This document shows, in pieces, positions 1 to 11,860 of a stretch of DNA of 64,000 bases. The translations under genes and the position numbers were made by a program. The notes below the pieces were generated by a model, which saw only the letters and a list, made by a program, of their open reading frames with translations, was not told the DNA's origin and did not search any database. The stretch's first letter is position 1, and every line of letters starts with the position of its first letter. The stretch comes from Pisolithus tinctorius (taxonomy: Eukaryota > Basidiomycota > Agaricomycetes > Boletales > Pisolithaceae), in contig JANFAH010000021.1 of the NCBI GenBank assembly GCA_024663395.1, forward strand, positions 496,001-560,000. The letters are read 5' to 3'.

Positions 1-72
1 AACCTTTATGAGAGCATGCCAGATCATGTTCAGGCATTGTTGGAGGCCAAGGGTGCCCACACTAGATATTAG
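1..72 (+). CDS. C-terminal tail of an ORF entering from the left edge
   Basis: Frame 1 is open from the first base for 23 codons and stops at TAG (70-72). It ends in an acidic, leucine-rich stretch (PDHVQALLEAKG) and a terminal HTRY. The composition looks coding. It resembles the kind of tail seen on large fungal transposase-like ORFs, but the piece is too short to assign a family, so no function is claimed. The gene body would lie left of the window. Confidence 0.3.
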   Translation, partial: NLYESMPDHVQALLEAKGAHTRY

Positions 73-1753
73 GACATTTTGTTGCTTCATCTGCTTGTTT
101 TCAATCAATATGACATGATTGTTTCAAGTCATCTGACATCAAAAAATGAATTGCACAGCACTTTTTGAGAAATCCATGTAACAGAACTCGACATATTATT
201 ATTCTATATTTCTATACTATTGCATCATATTCTGCAGGGTTTTAGCTCTTGAACAAGCCCCTTATCTTGCAATGAGATGCAGTTGATGAGGAGGAGCGAG
301 TCGGGCAAAAGATTATGTCATGCTGTGCATTTCCATTTTGAGTCACTGTAGCGATACTACCTCGGAGAACAACCAACGGTAGCCCGATGCTATCCTCAAC
401 CCGTCGAAACAGCCCCAACTAGTTGCGTTTTGGTGGTTTTAAGGGAGGTTGGGGTCGTTCTAGACGGTTTTACCGTCGGAGGGAGGGCGGTGGAACAAAC
501 AACAAGGACATGAACTGGATGGATGAAGGCACGCACCACCCTGTCCTCGTACGTCAAATCCGAATTCAAAAGGGTCGATCGTCATGAGAAACACCATGTG
601 TAAAGCTGTACTACTTCCATGTGCCACTTCGTCCGATGCGACACTCGGAATTCTACACCGTCCGACGGATCGTGGTTTCCATGTAGAGAGCGTATGGTGC
701 CTCAGCCGTTCCTTACCATGACCGTAATGGCTGGTGCACACTGTACGACGAACCTGAAGGTGTCAAGATTCAATGTGTTGGACCTTTTCGCACCAATCCT
801 CCGTCCGCTTCGATGGACTCCCACTGACAGCGCTAACTGCACGCACTGCATACCCACGATGAGAGGCTAACAAGAAGCTCGTCACTACGCCCTGACGTGA
901 GAAATCTCCCTCGATGTGTACCTGTGTGGGCAGAAGTTGAAGTTCAAGGAACGGTCAAACAGCTCGCCCGTACGCCAGAGGCAATAACGCGCCTTCCCTT
1001 CCCAGTAAGAGTTGCATCGATGCCTGCAGACGGAACTCCTCTGAACGACGTTTTTTTTCTTGATCAAATTGGTCTCACCGGCCAATCTGTGCAACATCAT
1101 CCAAAGTTTCAAGTCTGGCCATCACAGGCGTGATTCCTCTGCTTGTCACGCTGTTTTTGCTATCTCAAACAAGTACTCAGTGGATCGATGTCATTCAACT
1201 TCGTAGTACCTAAGGATGCATATTTCATGACATGTGACCCAACAGAAAATGTGTTGTTAGGGGAAAAGGCATCATTTTGAAAAACCGGCCAACTAATGGG
1301 AAGGCAAATTGTGTGGTAAGTGATAGTATAGGTCGTGGAACACAGCTGGCTGCAGTGCTCCAGCGGTCTTAACCTTTCTGGAATTTTTCACAATTTTTCA
1401 CAGCCCCAACACTTTCTAACAGGGTTATTAACACCCAACTTTTCATCCGTACCCCAGGCTGAACCGACCAAAGTGTGCCGGCCTGGAACAGCCCGAAACT
1501 CGGAGATACCGGCATGCCCTGTCATTGGGTATTAGACTGCACGGCCCGTTTTAATATTAAATTAACCCTTGATGAGGACCCGCTAAAATCGTTACGAGAA
1601 CCCTCACAGCGTTGAAAACATATTAGTTTGAGGCTTGCGGGCCTGGCAAATCTACACATATGTACCTCCCCCCCATCCACAGGTACAAGTCCAAGGTGGG
1701 CGTTTTCCCTTTGTCTCCCTGCTACATCCACTTCTGCTGCTCGGTTCTCCGCT
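73..1753. other. No gene seen; left flank of the first DUF6533 duplication
   Basis: No ORF here has coding character or family resemblance. From about 400 the sequence matches, with many substitutions and small indels, the stretch starting near 8820. It is therefore the upstream part of a segmental duplication that carries the DUF6533 gene at 1754. Confidence 0.6.
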
Positions 1754-3750
1754 ATGTCTATTGGCTATGAGGAACAAACGTACGTCGCCATCCAATCCAC
1801 GAAACTCAGCTGGCACGCCCCCGAAAAATCACAGGAGAATACACGACAGCATTGACTTCGCGGCCCTCTGTGCGTACCAGGATGCTGTCGCCTCTTCAAT
1901 GTCTTCAGCGCTTACAAAAGCTGCGTGTGCGCTGAAACAGCTCTTTTTCTCTACGATCACCTCATTACGTTGGCGGAAGAGGTCACGTATATATGGGCAC
2001 GTCCGAAGCATGCATCCACGATTTTATTCCTCGTCAACCGGTATATAGGGTGTCTCTCGACAGCGGCTCAAGCAGCGGTGTTATTCTTCGTTATGTCACC
2101 AGAGGTTCGGCTTACCTGACTCGCGGCATTCGTATCTTACCTTGTTCGGATGTTGTTGTCCTTAGAGGTGTGGGTTGATATTTTGCGACGTGGGCTACAC
2201 TTGACTGATGTATATCTATTCCTGAACTTGCCGGTGTAGGTGCATCCAGTACATCCACTACCGTGAAGTATTGCTCTTCGTGAACCAATCCATCGTGTGT
2301 AGTGAGTAGCTACATCATATAGGGTCATGCCAGTGGACGTGACTCACCTGGCATTATGGCAGCGCTTTTCATGATCCGTACTTACGCGCTCTACGGCGGA
2401 AATAAACGCCTCCTTGTATTTTTTCTCTTCGCCTTTCTCGCTCTGGTATCCTCGGCAGCTGTGCGTATGCCCGTCAGGTTTCTCCAATCCATCATCTTTA
2501 CCCACTGTCTCTGTTTCCAACTCCCCAGTGGTCACTCGTAGGTCAGCAGGCGACGTCGGCAATCAACGTACCTGGCTGCCAGATGATCTTCCACACCAAC
2601 ACGTCCGTTTTTTTTTCTTTCTTCTAGTCAAGTCGTGCTCACAACTGGATATGTCACAATCGTATAGTGCCATCCGTGAGTACCTACAATTGTCTTGTAT
2701 TCGGTCAACACCTCATGTATTCAATTTTAACACGCTCACGTCACAGATCTCGCTGTGCCCTACGAAGCGCTATGCATATTTGACACATTGATATTTGGGT
2801 TGACAGCGTATAAGACGTTCAAGGTTGGTATACGATCCGATGTACACTCGAAACCCAATTTGGTTGTGCTCCTCTTTCGTGATGGTGAGTCGTCGATTGG
2901 TTCGTGTTGTAGCAACATTTTTGAGGTTGTATTCTCCGGGCAGGTGCAATTTATTTCGCGTGAGTCGTCGGATTTTTTGGCGGGTGACCATGCAGTAGGC
3001 TAAGCAAGCACGTAAAAATTAAAAAGGATCGTTGCAATCGCAAATCTTGCCAATATCCTCTCGTTTTATGTATGTGCGACTGATTCTGTGTCCATAATAT
3101 TGGGGCGGCTCACACGTTTAACAGGTTGCACCTGTATGTACCTCTATCAAGTCCTAATCATGACAGCATCCGAGTCTTACCGAGAAAATGTTAGGCACTA
3201 ATGAAGGGCGGGCTATCTACAATTTCGATATGGTTAGCGCAGAAGTTCCTTCTCTCGGGAGAACTGTGCTTACACTGCTCTGTTTTATACGTCGACAGCA
3301 TTACCATTACGATGGTGTCGAGACTCATGCTTAACCTCCACAAAACTGCTGATGCTGGGATCTTCTCCACGCATAGACAACACCTCACCGATACCCGTGG
3401 TGGCGCCATTTTCACGTCCCAGTTCTTAGAGCCCGATCAAGGATGGGATCTACCGACAGTGACGGATTAAACGTGTATTTGGACTCTTGACATAATTCTC
3501 GCACTTGCATTGGTTGTATCATATGAACTTACTTATTTCTTGGGTACTCCACTATTCAACCTTTTATTGACACGTTCCCGCTTAGGCCAACGGCATGCAA
3601 GACGTCCCGAAGTTGGTGTCCCGTGTGCTATCAAATGCCTATTCAGGGTCATATTCAATGATACTGCCACCACGCAATGGTGAGTGGTTGTTCATCTATT
3701 AGGTCGTATCCAAACTGCCGAAGCAAGATTCGGACAGCGATACACACTAC
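400..3750 (+). repeat. Segmental duplication, copy 1 (A-type DUF6533 unit)
   Basis: Matching landmarks occur in the same order here and in 8820-11860. They are the 5' flank (ggtggaacaaac at about 490 and 8900), the start codon context, all exons, and the 3' flank down to the caatggtgagtgg segment at about 3676 and 11800. By eye the exons agree at roughly nine bases in ten and the flanks less well, with indels. The pair is old compared with the duplication at 13.4/17.1 kb. Confidence 0.8.
1754..3470 (+). CDS. DUF6533 domain membrane protein, A-type copy 1
   Basis: This is a multi-exon gene of the Agaricomycete DUF6533 family, integral membrane proteins of unknown function. Exon 1 starts ATG at 1754 (MSIGYEEQT) and splices at a GTACGT donor to IHDSIDFAAL. 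After a GTGCGTAC donor the chain continues in the family signature LFLYDHLITLAEEVTYIWAR. That is followed by LFLVNRYIG, IRTYALYGGNKRLL (about 2370), a helix around ALCIFDTLIFGLTAYKTF (about 2765-2820), and a C-terminal VSRLMLNLHKT segment ending at TAA 3470. The start was chosen because the copy at 9863 has the same start, the same first donor and the same phase. Several hydrophobic helices are visible. It lies head to tail with the C-type gene at 5938. Intron borders in the middle third are less certain than those at the ends. Confidence 0.75.
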
Positions 3751-4269
3751 AAAATGAAGTGGGAGAAGCACGAAGCGCTTTTCAGCTCCAAAAGCGGGAT
3801 CTGCTGGACAGGTGTGAGCTGGGCGGGCAGGTAGGAACGCCTCTTACTAGAACGTTGGACCTGCAGGATATGATAACATGTTAAGAGCCCAAGAACGTGC
3901 AATTTCGGGATGCCGAAAGGTAGTAGTTTGACGTAGGAAGTGGTGGGCGGGTGCGAAGGCGAAATGTGGTAAGTAGGGTGATCCCGGCACGGGAAGAGAG
4001 AACTTCGTGCGTTTTACCTACGCTCGTAGACTCTGGAACAACCAGCGGCTCGCTCGTGCCTCACAGAGTCACACTGTCGGAATATGCCCTGACACTGACT
4101 CCACGATCAATCAAATATCTTAGTTGGAGATCTACTCATCACTGGGGTAGGCGAGTGTTTGGGCATGGCGTTACATAGCCATCGACTTGAGTCACAAAGT
4201 AAAAGGCGAAATACAGCCAATGGAAACTATCCTACTTATTGGACAAAGGTTTTATCACCTTGAAGCATA

Positions 4270-4363
4270 CTGCATGATGCTGTATGTTTCAATCCATGCT
4301 GTATATTCCAATGTGACTGCATGATGCTGTATGTTTCGATCCATGCTGTATATTTCAATGTGA
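4270..4363 (+). repeat. Tandem duplication, two 47-base units
   Basis: Units 4270-4316 and 4317-4363 begin ctgcatgatgctgtatgttt and end aatgtga. They differ at only two positions, so the duplication is recent. It lies in non-coding DNA. Confidence 0.95.
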
Positions 4364-5000
4364 TAAAACTCCAGCATATACCCTGCAATGCTAGGCTCCA
4401 TTCACCTCGCCGTATGCCAAGTCCTCCCTGATCACAGTACACTTGACAGATCCGATGGACACCCAGTATGGCATAGTCATCTTTCCTGGTTTGGCATGTT
4501 ACCAGCGACGGCCACGCCATATTCACGCCGACCGATGGACCCCAAATAACCAGTTGACCCTTGATCGTGTTTCATTTACATCACCACTATCACGTATGGC
4601 TGTAACTTCGATGAGGCTATCAGAATGATTCAGTACACCTCGCAAGGTTGAGCTGGAGGGAACTTCTGGAACGGCAAAGTTGGCTTGTGATTGACTGACT
4701 GTATCGTGGTTGCTAAATATACGCCCATGCTAGAGGCACCGCCTTACAAGAGTCAGGAATGGTCACCATGCAAGGAGATAGCGCGAAAGCCTCCTCAAAT
4801 TGAACGAGCACAACTTTACAGAGCAGCGAAATGTCCAGGCTCAATGGGGACATGTATAACAACAATTGGACGGGATCTACCGATAGAGTTTCACCGTGGT
4901 TGTACACCGACGGCCCATTTGGAATCCTGACATACATCTCGCACCCCTTCAAGATCACTTTTGACATATCTAATACTCCAACAGTCTGATCCACCTTGAC

Positions 5001-5264
5001 TTATCTTCTGAGGGGTTCAAACGTCGCCTCCTCAAATACACCAGAAACCTTCGGCTCCTTCTTAAGTGCAGTCCACCCCGAGTCTCGGGACCAAACCTCA
5101 GCATGCTCCAGCAAAGTCTTGATGCTGGCAATGTCGATCTGCCCACGAAGGGGTGGCAGGGCAACAGACTCGAAACAATCCAATGATACTTGAGGGATTG
5201 CACCTAGGTCGTTGAGGACAGCCGTCCTACCAAGGGAGAGGTTTCCCGAACGGTAATCCACCAA
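5001..5264 (-). CDS. Unassigned ORF, possible gene fragment
   Basis: This 87-codon open frame has well-balanced, protein-like composition (SLGRTAVLNDLGAIP near its start, EVWSRDSGWTALKKEPK further on). It ends in a TGA close to a splice-like sequence. No family was recognised. No matching ORF was noted in the equivalent spacer at 11.6-13.6 kb, which argues that it is either an insertion or a decayed fragment. It may also be chance. Confidence 0.25.
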   Translation of the reverse strand: MVDYRSGNLSLGRTAVLNDLGAIPQVSLDCFESVALPPLRGQIDIASIKTLLEHAEVWSRDSGWTALKKEPKVSGVFEEATFEPLRR

Positions 5265-5937
5265 CGACGTCTGCTTCGGCTTGGTTAAGGTGTCAGGTGT
5301 GACGAGCTCCTTCGGCGGCGGCGTGATTCTTCTCTTTATAGTTAAACCAAAGAAGTACCCGCTCGTTCAGTAAGAATAGCGTAGAACTTGGTCAGTGACT
5401 GCTGTGGACAGGTTCACCAGTGGGGGGGCGACGACTTTATGTAATACATGCCAAAGTCCGAGTCCGTTTTCGATTTGACTCTTTTGTTTGGTCAAGAAAT
5501 GGAATCCTATACACGAGGACGACGGTGGGTCCCAACGCAGGTTCCTGTGAGATTATAGATGAGCGTCCTCCGGTCTTGCTGTGAAGGCGGGACCCACAAC
5601 ACGTGTAGTGGCGTAGAAGTGACGGAGTCCGCAATAGAACAACAAGAATAACTTGTTTCAGATCGGTCTCCGACTCGGACATGACAATTGGCTTGACTCA
5701 TGGTTGGAGCATCTCCTCCAACTTACCACCGGCAAGCCAAAGCCAAACCGGAACAGCGCCAATACAAAATCAAGCGATGTCAAGCTACCCTTCTTACCGG
5801 CAATATTTGATGTGTGCATAGCTAAGACGTCTCGGGCGATAAAACCTCAGCGTAAGCCCTACCATACGCTCCATTCACTTCGCCCTGTGTCAGATCCTTC
5901 CTGGACACAGTGTTTTTGACAGATCTGATGCTCGCTC

Positions 5938-7538
5938 AGGGAATGTAAGTAGCCAATTTTACTGGTTTGACATATTTCCCTAGGACGCTGATTCGAGTGT
6001 AAAGCGATACTACCACTAGCATTATTGTTGCATCATGTGGTGAGCCGGGGATAATATGTCCTCACTAGATCACCGTCAAGTTTCTAAATCTTCCCCAGCA
6101 CTGTTCATATATGACTATGCACTTACATTTTCGAAGGAGATAGACCTGTTCTGGCGTCAAGGCCGCCAGACTTGGGCGTTCGCGTTCTTCATTGCCAACA
6201 GATACATAGGCGTCTTGGGCCGTATACCAGAGTTTTTTTGGATTTTTTTCCCGAACAGCAGCGGTTTAGACAATTCAGTGCGTCGAAACAGTTCTCTTCA
6301 TCTAAACATGCTGACGCTCTCAGTGGTGGGAGCAAATCGCACCTAAGTCGGGGCCTCTCACTGAACTTGTGCTGTGTGTAGGTGTTCGGATCTGTACCTC
6401 TCTGCACAAATCTTCGTGGTAGTTCTTCAAGTCATCGGATCAGGTGAGCATAACATTCTGTGCGACCCTTTCTATTCTCTCGATCAGCATGGCAGCGATT
6501 ATGATAGGACGTGTATATGCCTTCTACAACCGAGACCGGCGTGTCTTGAGCCTCCTTGCTGTTGTGGGAATGATCTGTATAGGAGTCAGCAGTGTGAGTA
6601 ACACCATGTAAACAATTTACTGATATTGATCGTGGAGTAATACCTAGTGGGCACTGTCATATCGTCCACCACCATCCCCATCAAAGAAAATCGCAACAGT
6701 TGAGGTCACCCGTGCTGGATGTCCTAATCCAGTGACTTCAGTAGAGTATATCTGACTCTTCGTAACATCCACCCCATTTTTATGCTTTCACATCCCAGGG
6801 CTTCGCGTAGGTGCACGTTCACACTTCGATGCACATGTATCATATGCATGCTTTCGGTCTAGATTTGGCCGCAGCGTGGGGTGGTCAACTGTTGGTTGAT
6901 GCTCTGGTTTTCATCCTCACGCTTAGGCAGTTGATACATAGTCACTCTCTTGGAAAAGGGACTTTCGTGGCCTTGTCATTGCGTGACGGTGTGTTCTCTT
7001 TTTCGAAGTTGAAAATGCAGCGTGACTCAATGTTGGCAACAGGTGCAATATACTTCGCGTACGTGTTCGTTGTATATGGCATTCGAGATTATTACTAATG
7101 CCCGAGACATGGCAGGGTGATGATGGCCGCGAATGTCGCAAACATTACTACATATTTGGTGGTAAATGTTAAATGATCGTCACCAACTTGTTTCTTGTCT
7201 TAACCTGATCCTCCTTGGTAATATATAGGTGACAGATGTGAGCATTCACCCTACCCCTTGGTTGCAGGCCCAGAGTCTGACACCCCGAAAGCCATTCGAA
7301 AGATCAATGTTATCCACTCCGACGAATGTGTGAGTGTTGCGCACTGCTTTTCTTACCTGTAGCATGTCACTTATACATAACATGGGTGGTTTCTCGCTCA
7401 CCAAGGCTTTGCGTGGTGATGATCTCCAGGTTGATGATTAATCTTAGGAATCTGGAGCGCAAGGTGGGTCTATTTGGCATGGCGTGGGATTTAGGTTTGA
7501 ATAGATGTATACAGTTAACAGCTGAGCTACCTGAATGA
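5938..7538 (+). CDS. DUF6533 domain membrane protein, C-type copy 1
   Basis: Exon 1 is tiny: ATG at 5938 encodes MLAQG plus two bases before a GTAAGT donor. Exon 2 encodes DTTTSIIVASC and ends at gtgagcc. Exon 3 opens with the family signature ALFIYDYALTFSKEIDLFWR, followed by FFIANRYIGVLGR. Later segments include GRVYAFYNRDRRVLSLL (about 6505-6560), AAAWGGQLLVDALVFILTL (about 6870-6930), a loop ending SLRDG, and the C-terminal SRLMINLRNLERKVGLF. The same exon-intron plan is seen at 13659, 17385 and, inverted, at 31545, which fixes the start. Compared with those copies the last codons are frame-shifted by a one-base indel, giving a longer tail (stop at 7538). No disabling stop was seen. The family has no known function; multiple hydrophobic helices point to a membrane location. 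Confidence 0.75.
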
Positions 7539-9862
7539 GGGGCAGTCCAATCCACATCAGACAGGACTTCATCAACCGTCGATGCAGTCCCGTGCATCCA
7601 AGCACAGGGTACCTCCCGAGTGTTAGGGAGACTGTAGATACTTCTTGTTCAGGTGTAATCTGGTGCGCTGGCAGCTGGCTGACCCAGTATCCTACCAGTT
7701 ATGTTGCTCCGGTCAAATTAGACAGCCTAGCGCCATTACGACTGGCACCTATACCGACGGCAGCCATGCACTATCTACGTTGCAGCTGGTCGACCCCAAA
7801 TGGCCGGTTGACCTGCGACCATGTTTCATCGTATCACCGCTGCTGTCTGCGTTCGAATTGGTGTGTGGCTACAAGAATGACTGAGTACACCTTGGAGGAG
7901 AATGGCAAAGTTAATACTGGGGACCTTGTAATGACCGAGGTTGTCTGTGTCCATTCCACGCATTTAGCTACTCACTTGGTAAAATCATCACCGTTTAGAC
8001 CATCAGGACACAAGGACTGGGCAAATGCTGCGAGGGCAGTAAACTGAAACGAGAGAAAAAGGCAATGACAGGTCCACAAACCAATCATCGGACCGACGAG
8101 TCAATAGGGTAACATGTCAGCATCTAAACAACCGCTTATTACATGGAAACAAGTAGTGGTTTATGAGGACGAGTCCTGTCAATGTCAACCCAAGTTAGAA
8201 CGTTTTGGAAAGAGTGTTCGAGGCTTGAGCAACAGAATAACGATTCAACACGAGCTGAGTATACGTACGTAGAAACGACAGCGCTCAGCCAACGTCATGC
8301 AGAACTCGGCAAAGGTGTTCTTTCATGAGCAAATGTGATCGTGCAGTCCGCAAGGAGAAAATTTTTGAGCATGAGCACGGAACAGTCTTTAAGCCAACAC
8401 GCACCCTACATATTCGAGGCCACCGATTTGAACCTCACTGGTTCACGACTATGAGTTTTCCCAAACAGATTTACGAGAAGAAGAAACCTATCAAGGTCAA
8501 GAACGCATCGGGGAACACGTATGATGGCTTTTCCGAGACATGGTAGCAGACCACGTTCGTTGACTATATGCCACACAGAGCATTAGAGGTGAAAATAACG
8601 TTACTCTGCCGACAAAGAGGTTGTGGGATGAGCGGCCCTGGTTGGGGCATCGGACGGTAGGAGACTGTTTTGAGACAAGGCATGAACTGCGTACAAGTTG
8701 TGCGGCGAATTGCCAAACGTGGATAAGCTGTGCAGTACAAAGAACACGTACTTGGTGCGACGTGCTGGCAATGCACCTAGTGATACTGCCGCACCGAACA
8801 ATCAGTTGCTGATAATAGCGGCGCTTTCTTCAGCCCGTCGGAACAGTCCCAGTTGCGTCTAGACGATTTACTGTCCACCTTGGAAGGGAAGGAGGGTGGT
8901 GGAACAAACACAAGGATATGGCCTAGATGGACGGATATATGAAAGTACGCAGTAGTATGCACCATATTATCCTCGTAGGTCAAATTCGAACTCAAAAGGG
9001 TTGACCGTCATAAGAGACACCATGTGTAAAGCGGCACTTCCATGAGCCACTTCGTCTGACGGGAGACTATGCCGTCCGACGGATCGTGGTTTCGATGTAA
9101 GACTAGGATGCGAGGGACTCGTATGGTTTTGTACTCATCGGGATGAAAGGGGTCCATGTGGCAGACACTGATGACATCGACCCGGCTTTGTCGTTGAATG
9201 CGTACCGTTCTTTGTTCCCTTTCTGTTCGCGGCGTCTGTGAGTTTTGAGAGCACATCAGTGGTGCTTAGCTTTTCTTTACCGTGATCGTAATGACTAGAG
9301 TACACAGGATATCAAGATTCAACATGTGTTGCACATTTACCAAGACTTGACGTGAGAAATCTCTGGAGCGCGCCCGCAGTGTGCGCGAAAGAAGGCCGAA
9401 TGGTCCAACAACCACGATTTACTAGTCAGGGAACACCCTGGTGGACCAATGCCTAGAGACCTGCGAAAAGATGTGTTTTGATCAAATCATAGTCTCACTG
9501 GCCATTCTGTGCAATATCACTCAAGTGTTTTCGTCATCATGGAGACACTGCCCTGCAGGTATGGGCTCGTGGAACACGGCTGGCTGAACCGACCAAAGTG
9601 CGCCGTCATGGAACAGCCCGAAACTCAGAGATACCAGCTTGCGCCGTCATTAATAGGTATAAGACTGGACAGCCCGTTTTATTGCTAACTTAACCCTTGA
9701 TGAGGTTCTGTTAAAACCGTTACGGAAACGTCTTTCACAGAAACATATCAGTTTGAGGCTCGCGGGGCAATCTACATATAGTCCAAGGTGGGTGTTTTCC
9801 CTTTGTATCCGATTCTCTGTGCTGCTTCCACCTCTGGCGCTCGGTCCCCTGCTGCTAGTGTC
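7539..9862. other. Spacer with repeat remnants; no intact gene
   Basis: The first part (7540-7960) is 3' flank shared with the other C-type DUF6533 genes. From 8062 to about 8300 there is a broken piece of the secreted-protein gene otherwise found at 19.6-20.3 kb. From about 8820 onward the second copy of the A-type duplication begins. The 73-codon ORF at 8325-8546 has no recognisable relatives and is not called. Confidence 0.55.
8062..8300 (-). pseudogene. Truncated copy of the GPI-type secreted protein gene, internal deletion
   Basis: Bases 8062-8205 match the 3' flank of the gene at 19617 (landmarks gacgagtcaatagggtaaca, ggacgagtcctgtcaatgtc). They then join directly to sequence matching its exon 2/intron 1 region (gagtgttcgagg..ttgagcaac..ctcagccaacgt, compare 20141-20222). 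Everything corresponding to about 19590-20140, most of the coding sequence, is missing. Confidence 0.6.
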
Positions 9863-11860
9863 ATGTCTATTGGTTCTGAGGAACAAACGTACGCCCCTTC
9901 TAACCCACGAAACTCGACTGGCATACCCAAAATAACCACAGGATAATACAAAACAGCATTGACTTCGTGGCCATCTGTGCGTACGAGCTCATTCGAGTCT
10001 TCAACACTTACAAAACCACACATGTGCTGAAACAGCTTTTCTTCTCTACGATCACCTCATTACGTTGGCGGAGGAGGTCACGTATATATGGGCACGTCCC
10101 AAGCACGCATCTGCGATATTATTCCTCGTCAATCGGTATCTAGGGTGTCTCTCAACAATCGCACAAGCAGTGGTGTTGCTCATAGTTCTGTCACCAGAGG
10201 TTCGGCTCATCTGGCTCGTCGCGTTCGTATCTGATCTCATTCGGATGTTTCGCAATTTTTGTCCTCAGAGGTGTGGGTTGATATTTTGCGACGTGGGCCA
10301 CGCTTTGACTGATGTACATTCATGCCCTCTCCTCCATCCTATTCCTGTACCTGTCGGTGTAGTTGCGTCCGGTACATCCACTACCGTAAAGTATTGCTCT
10401 TCGCGAATCAAGTCATCGTGTGCAGTACGTAGCTGCATCATACAGGGTCATGCCAATAGACGCGACTCTCACCTGGCATTATGGCAGTGCTTTTCGTGAT
10501 TCGCACGTATGCGCTTTACGGCAGAAACAAACGCATCCTTGCGTTTCTTCTCTTCACCACCGTCGCTCTGGTATCCGTAGTAGCTGTGCGTATACCCATC
10601 GGCTCTCTCCAGTCTAGGATCTTAGCCCACTACTTCCCTTTTCAACTCTCCTAGTGGTCCCTCGTAGGTCAGGTGACGTCTGTGACCAACCTACCTAGCT
10701 GCCAGATTATCTACAGCACCAACACGTTCGCCCTTTTCTCTCTTTTCTACTCAAATTGTGCTCATGACAGGAGATGCTACAACCACGTAGTGCCATCCGT
10801 GAGTGCCTACAATTGTCTTGTATTCGCCCAACCCCTCAAGCATTTAATTTTAACACGTTCGTGTCACAGATCTCGCTGTACCTTACGAAGCGCTATACGT
10901 ATTTGATACATTGATATTTGGGTTGACAGCGTACAAGACGTTCAAGGTCGGTATACGATCTATCGTACACTCGAAACCCAAGTTGGTTGTGCTCCTCCTT
11001 CGCGATGGTGAGTCGTCGATTGGTTCGTGTTATAGCAACATCTTTTGGATTATATTTTCCAGGTAGGTGCAATTTATTTCGCGTGAGTCGTTGGTTTCTT
11101 TGGCGGGTGACCACGCAGTACGCTGAGCGAGCTGGTAAAACTTAAAAAGGATCGTGGCGATGGCGAATCTCGCCAATATCCTGTCGTTTTATGTATGTAT
11201 ACTCGATTCTGTATCTATTATATCGGGGCCGCTCACACGTTTACATAAAAGGTTGCACCTGTACGTACCTTTTCAAGTCCGGACTATGACAGCGTGCAAG
11301 TCTCACCGAGAAAATTTTAGGAACATTTGAAGGGAGGGCTATCTACAATTTCCATATGGTCAGCACGGAGTTCCTACTCATATGCGACTGCACTTACATT
11401 GCTCTGTTTTGTATGTCGACAGTACCGCCGTTACAATGGTGTCCAGACTCATGCTCAACCTCCACAAAACTGCCGATGCTGGGATCTTCTCGCATGGACA
11501 ACACCTCACCGATGGCCGTGGTGGTGCCATATTCACGTCTCAGTTCTTAGAACCCGATCAAGGATGGGATCTTTCGACACCGACGGATTAAATATGTATT
11601 TGGACTCTTGACATAGCTTTTTTTCACGCATTCAAGTTTGGTGTAATATACGAGCATACTTATTCTTTGGGTACCTCACCACCAAACCTTGCATTGACGC
11701 AACCTCACTTAGACCAACGACGTACGAGACACCGAGGTTGGTGTCCTATGTGCTGTCAAATGCTATCTCAGGGCCATATTCGATGGTGGTCCTGCTACGC
11801 AATGGTGAGTGGCTGTTCATCTATTCGCTCGTATCCAGATTTCACATGGTACATGGTTGC
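8820..11860 (+). repeat. Segmental duplication, copy 2 (A-type DUF6533 unit)
   Basis: This is the counterpart of 400-3750, with the same landmarks in the same order. Upstream of the gene this copy is shortened by deletions, which is why the gene starts about 1 kb after the left landmark here and about 1.3 kb after it in copy 1. Confidence 0.8.
9863..11591 (+). CDS. DUF6533 domain membrane protein, A-type copy 2
   Basis: This is a paralogue of the gene at 1754 with the same exon plan. ATG at 9863 opens MSIGSEEQT, then a GTACGC donor, exon 2 (IQNSIDFVAI), and exon 3 with LLYDHLITLAEEVTYIWAR and LFLVNRYLG. IRTYALYGRNKRILAF lies at about 10500-10545. The helix with FDTLIFGLTAYKTF lies near 10900-10945, and the C-terminal SRLMLNLHKTADAGIF leads to TAA at 11591. 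Substitutions relative to copy 1 are mostly conservative and the frame is kept, so it looks like a functional gene and not debris. The reading frame stays open through the first intron region after exon 3, so naive ORF calling would overextend it. Function unknown. Confidence 0.75.

Larger units (their letters stand above)
3471..5937. other. Spacer between A-type and C-type DUF6533 genes
   Basis: No convincing complete gene was found. The spacer holds the 3' flank of the first duplication (to about 3750), a 47-base tandem duplication (4270-4363), and a stretch at 4440-4650 that matches the 3' flanks of the C-type DUF6533 genes (compare 7720-7900 and 19140-19320). A segment at about 4920-4990 matches 13150-13230. 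One unassigned minus-strand ORF (5001-5264) is listed separately. Confidence 0.55.

Noticed and set aside
8163..8180. Motif atgaggacgagtcctgtc, repeated at about 16976 and 19542, suspected as a hammerhead-like RNA
   Set aside because: The conserved CUGAUGA and GAAA core elements are absent and the stem has only a two-base loop; it is simply part of the repeated 3' flank.
10065..10499. 144-codon frame in A-type DUF6533 copy 2
   Set aside because: It is exon 3 read through into following introns; the paralogue at 1754 and the splice signals give a better model.
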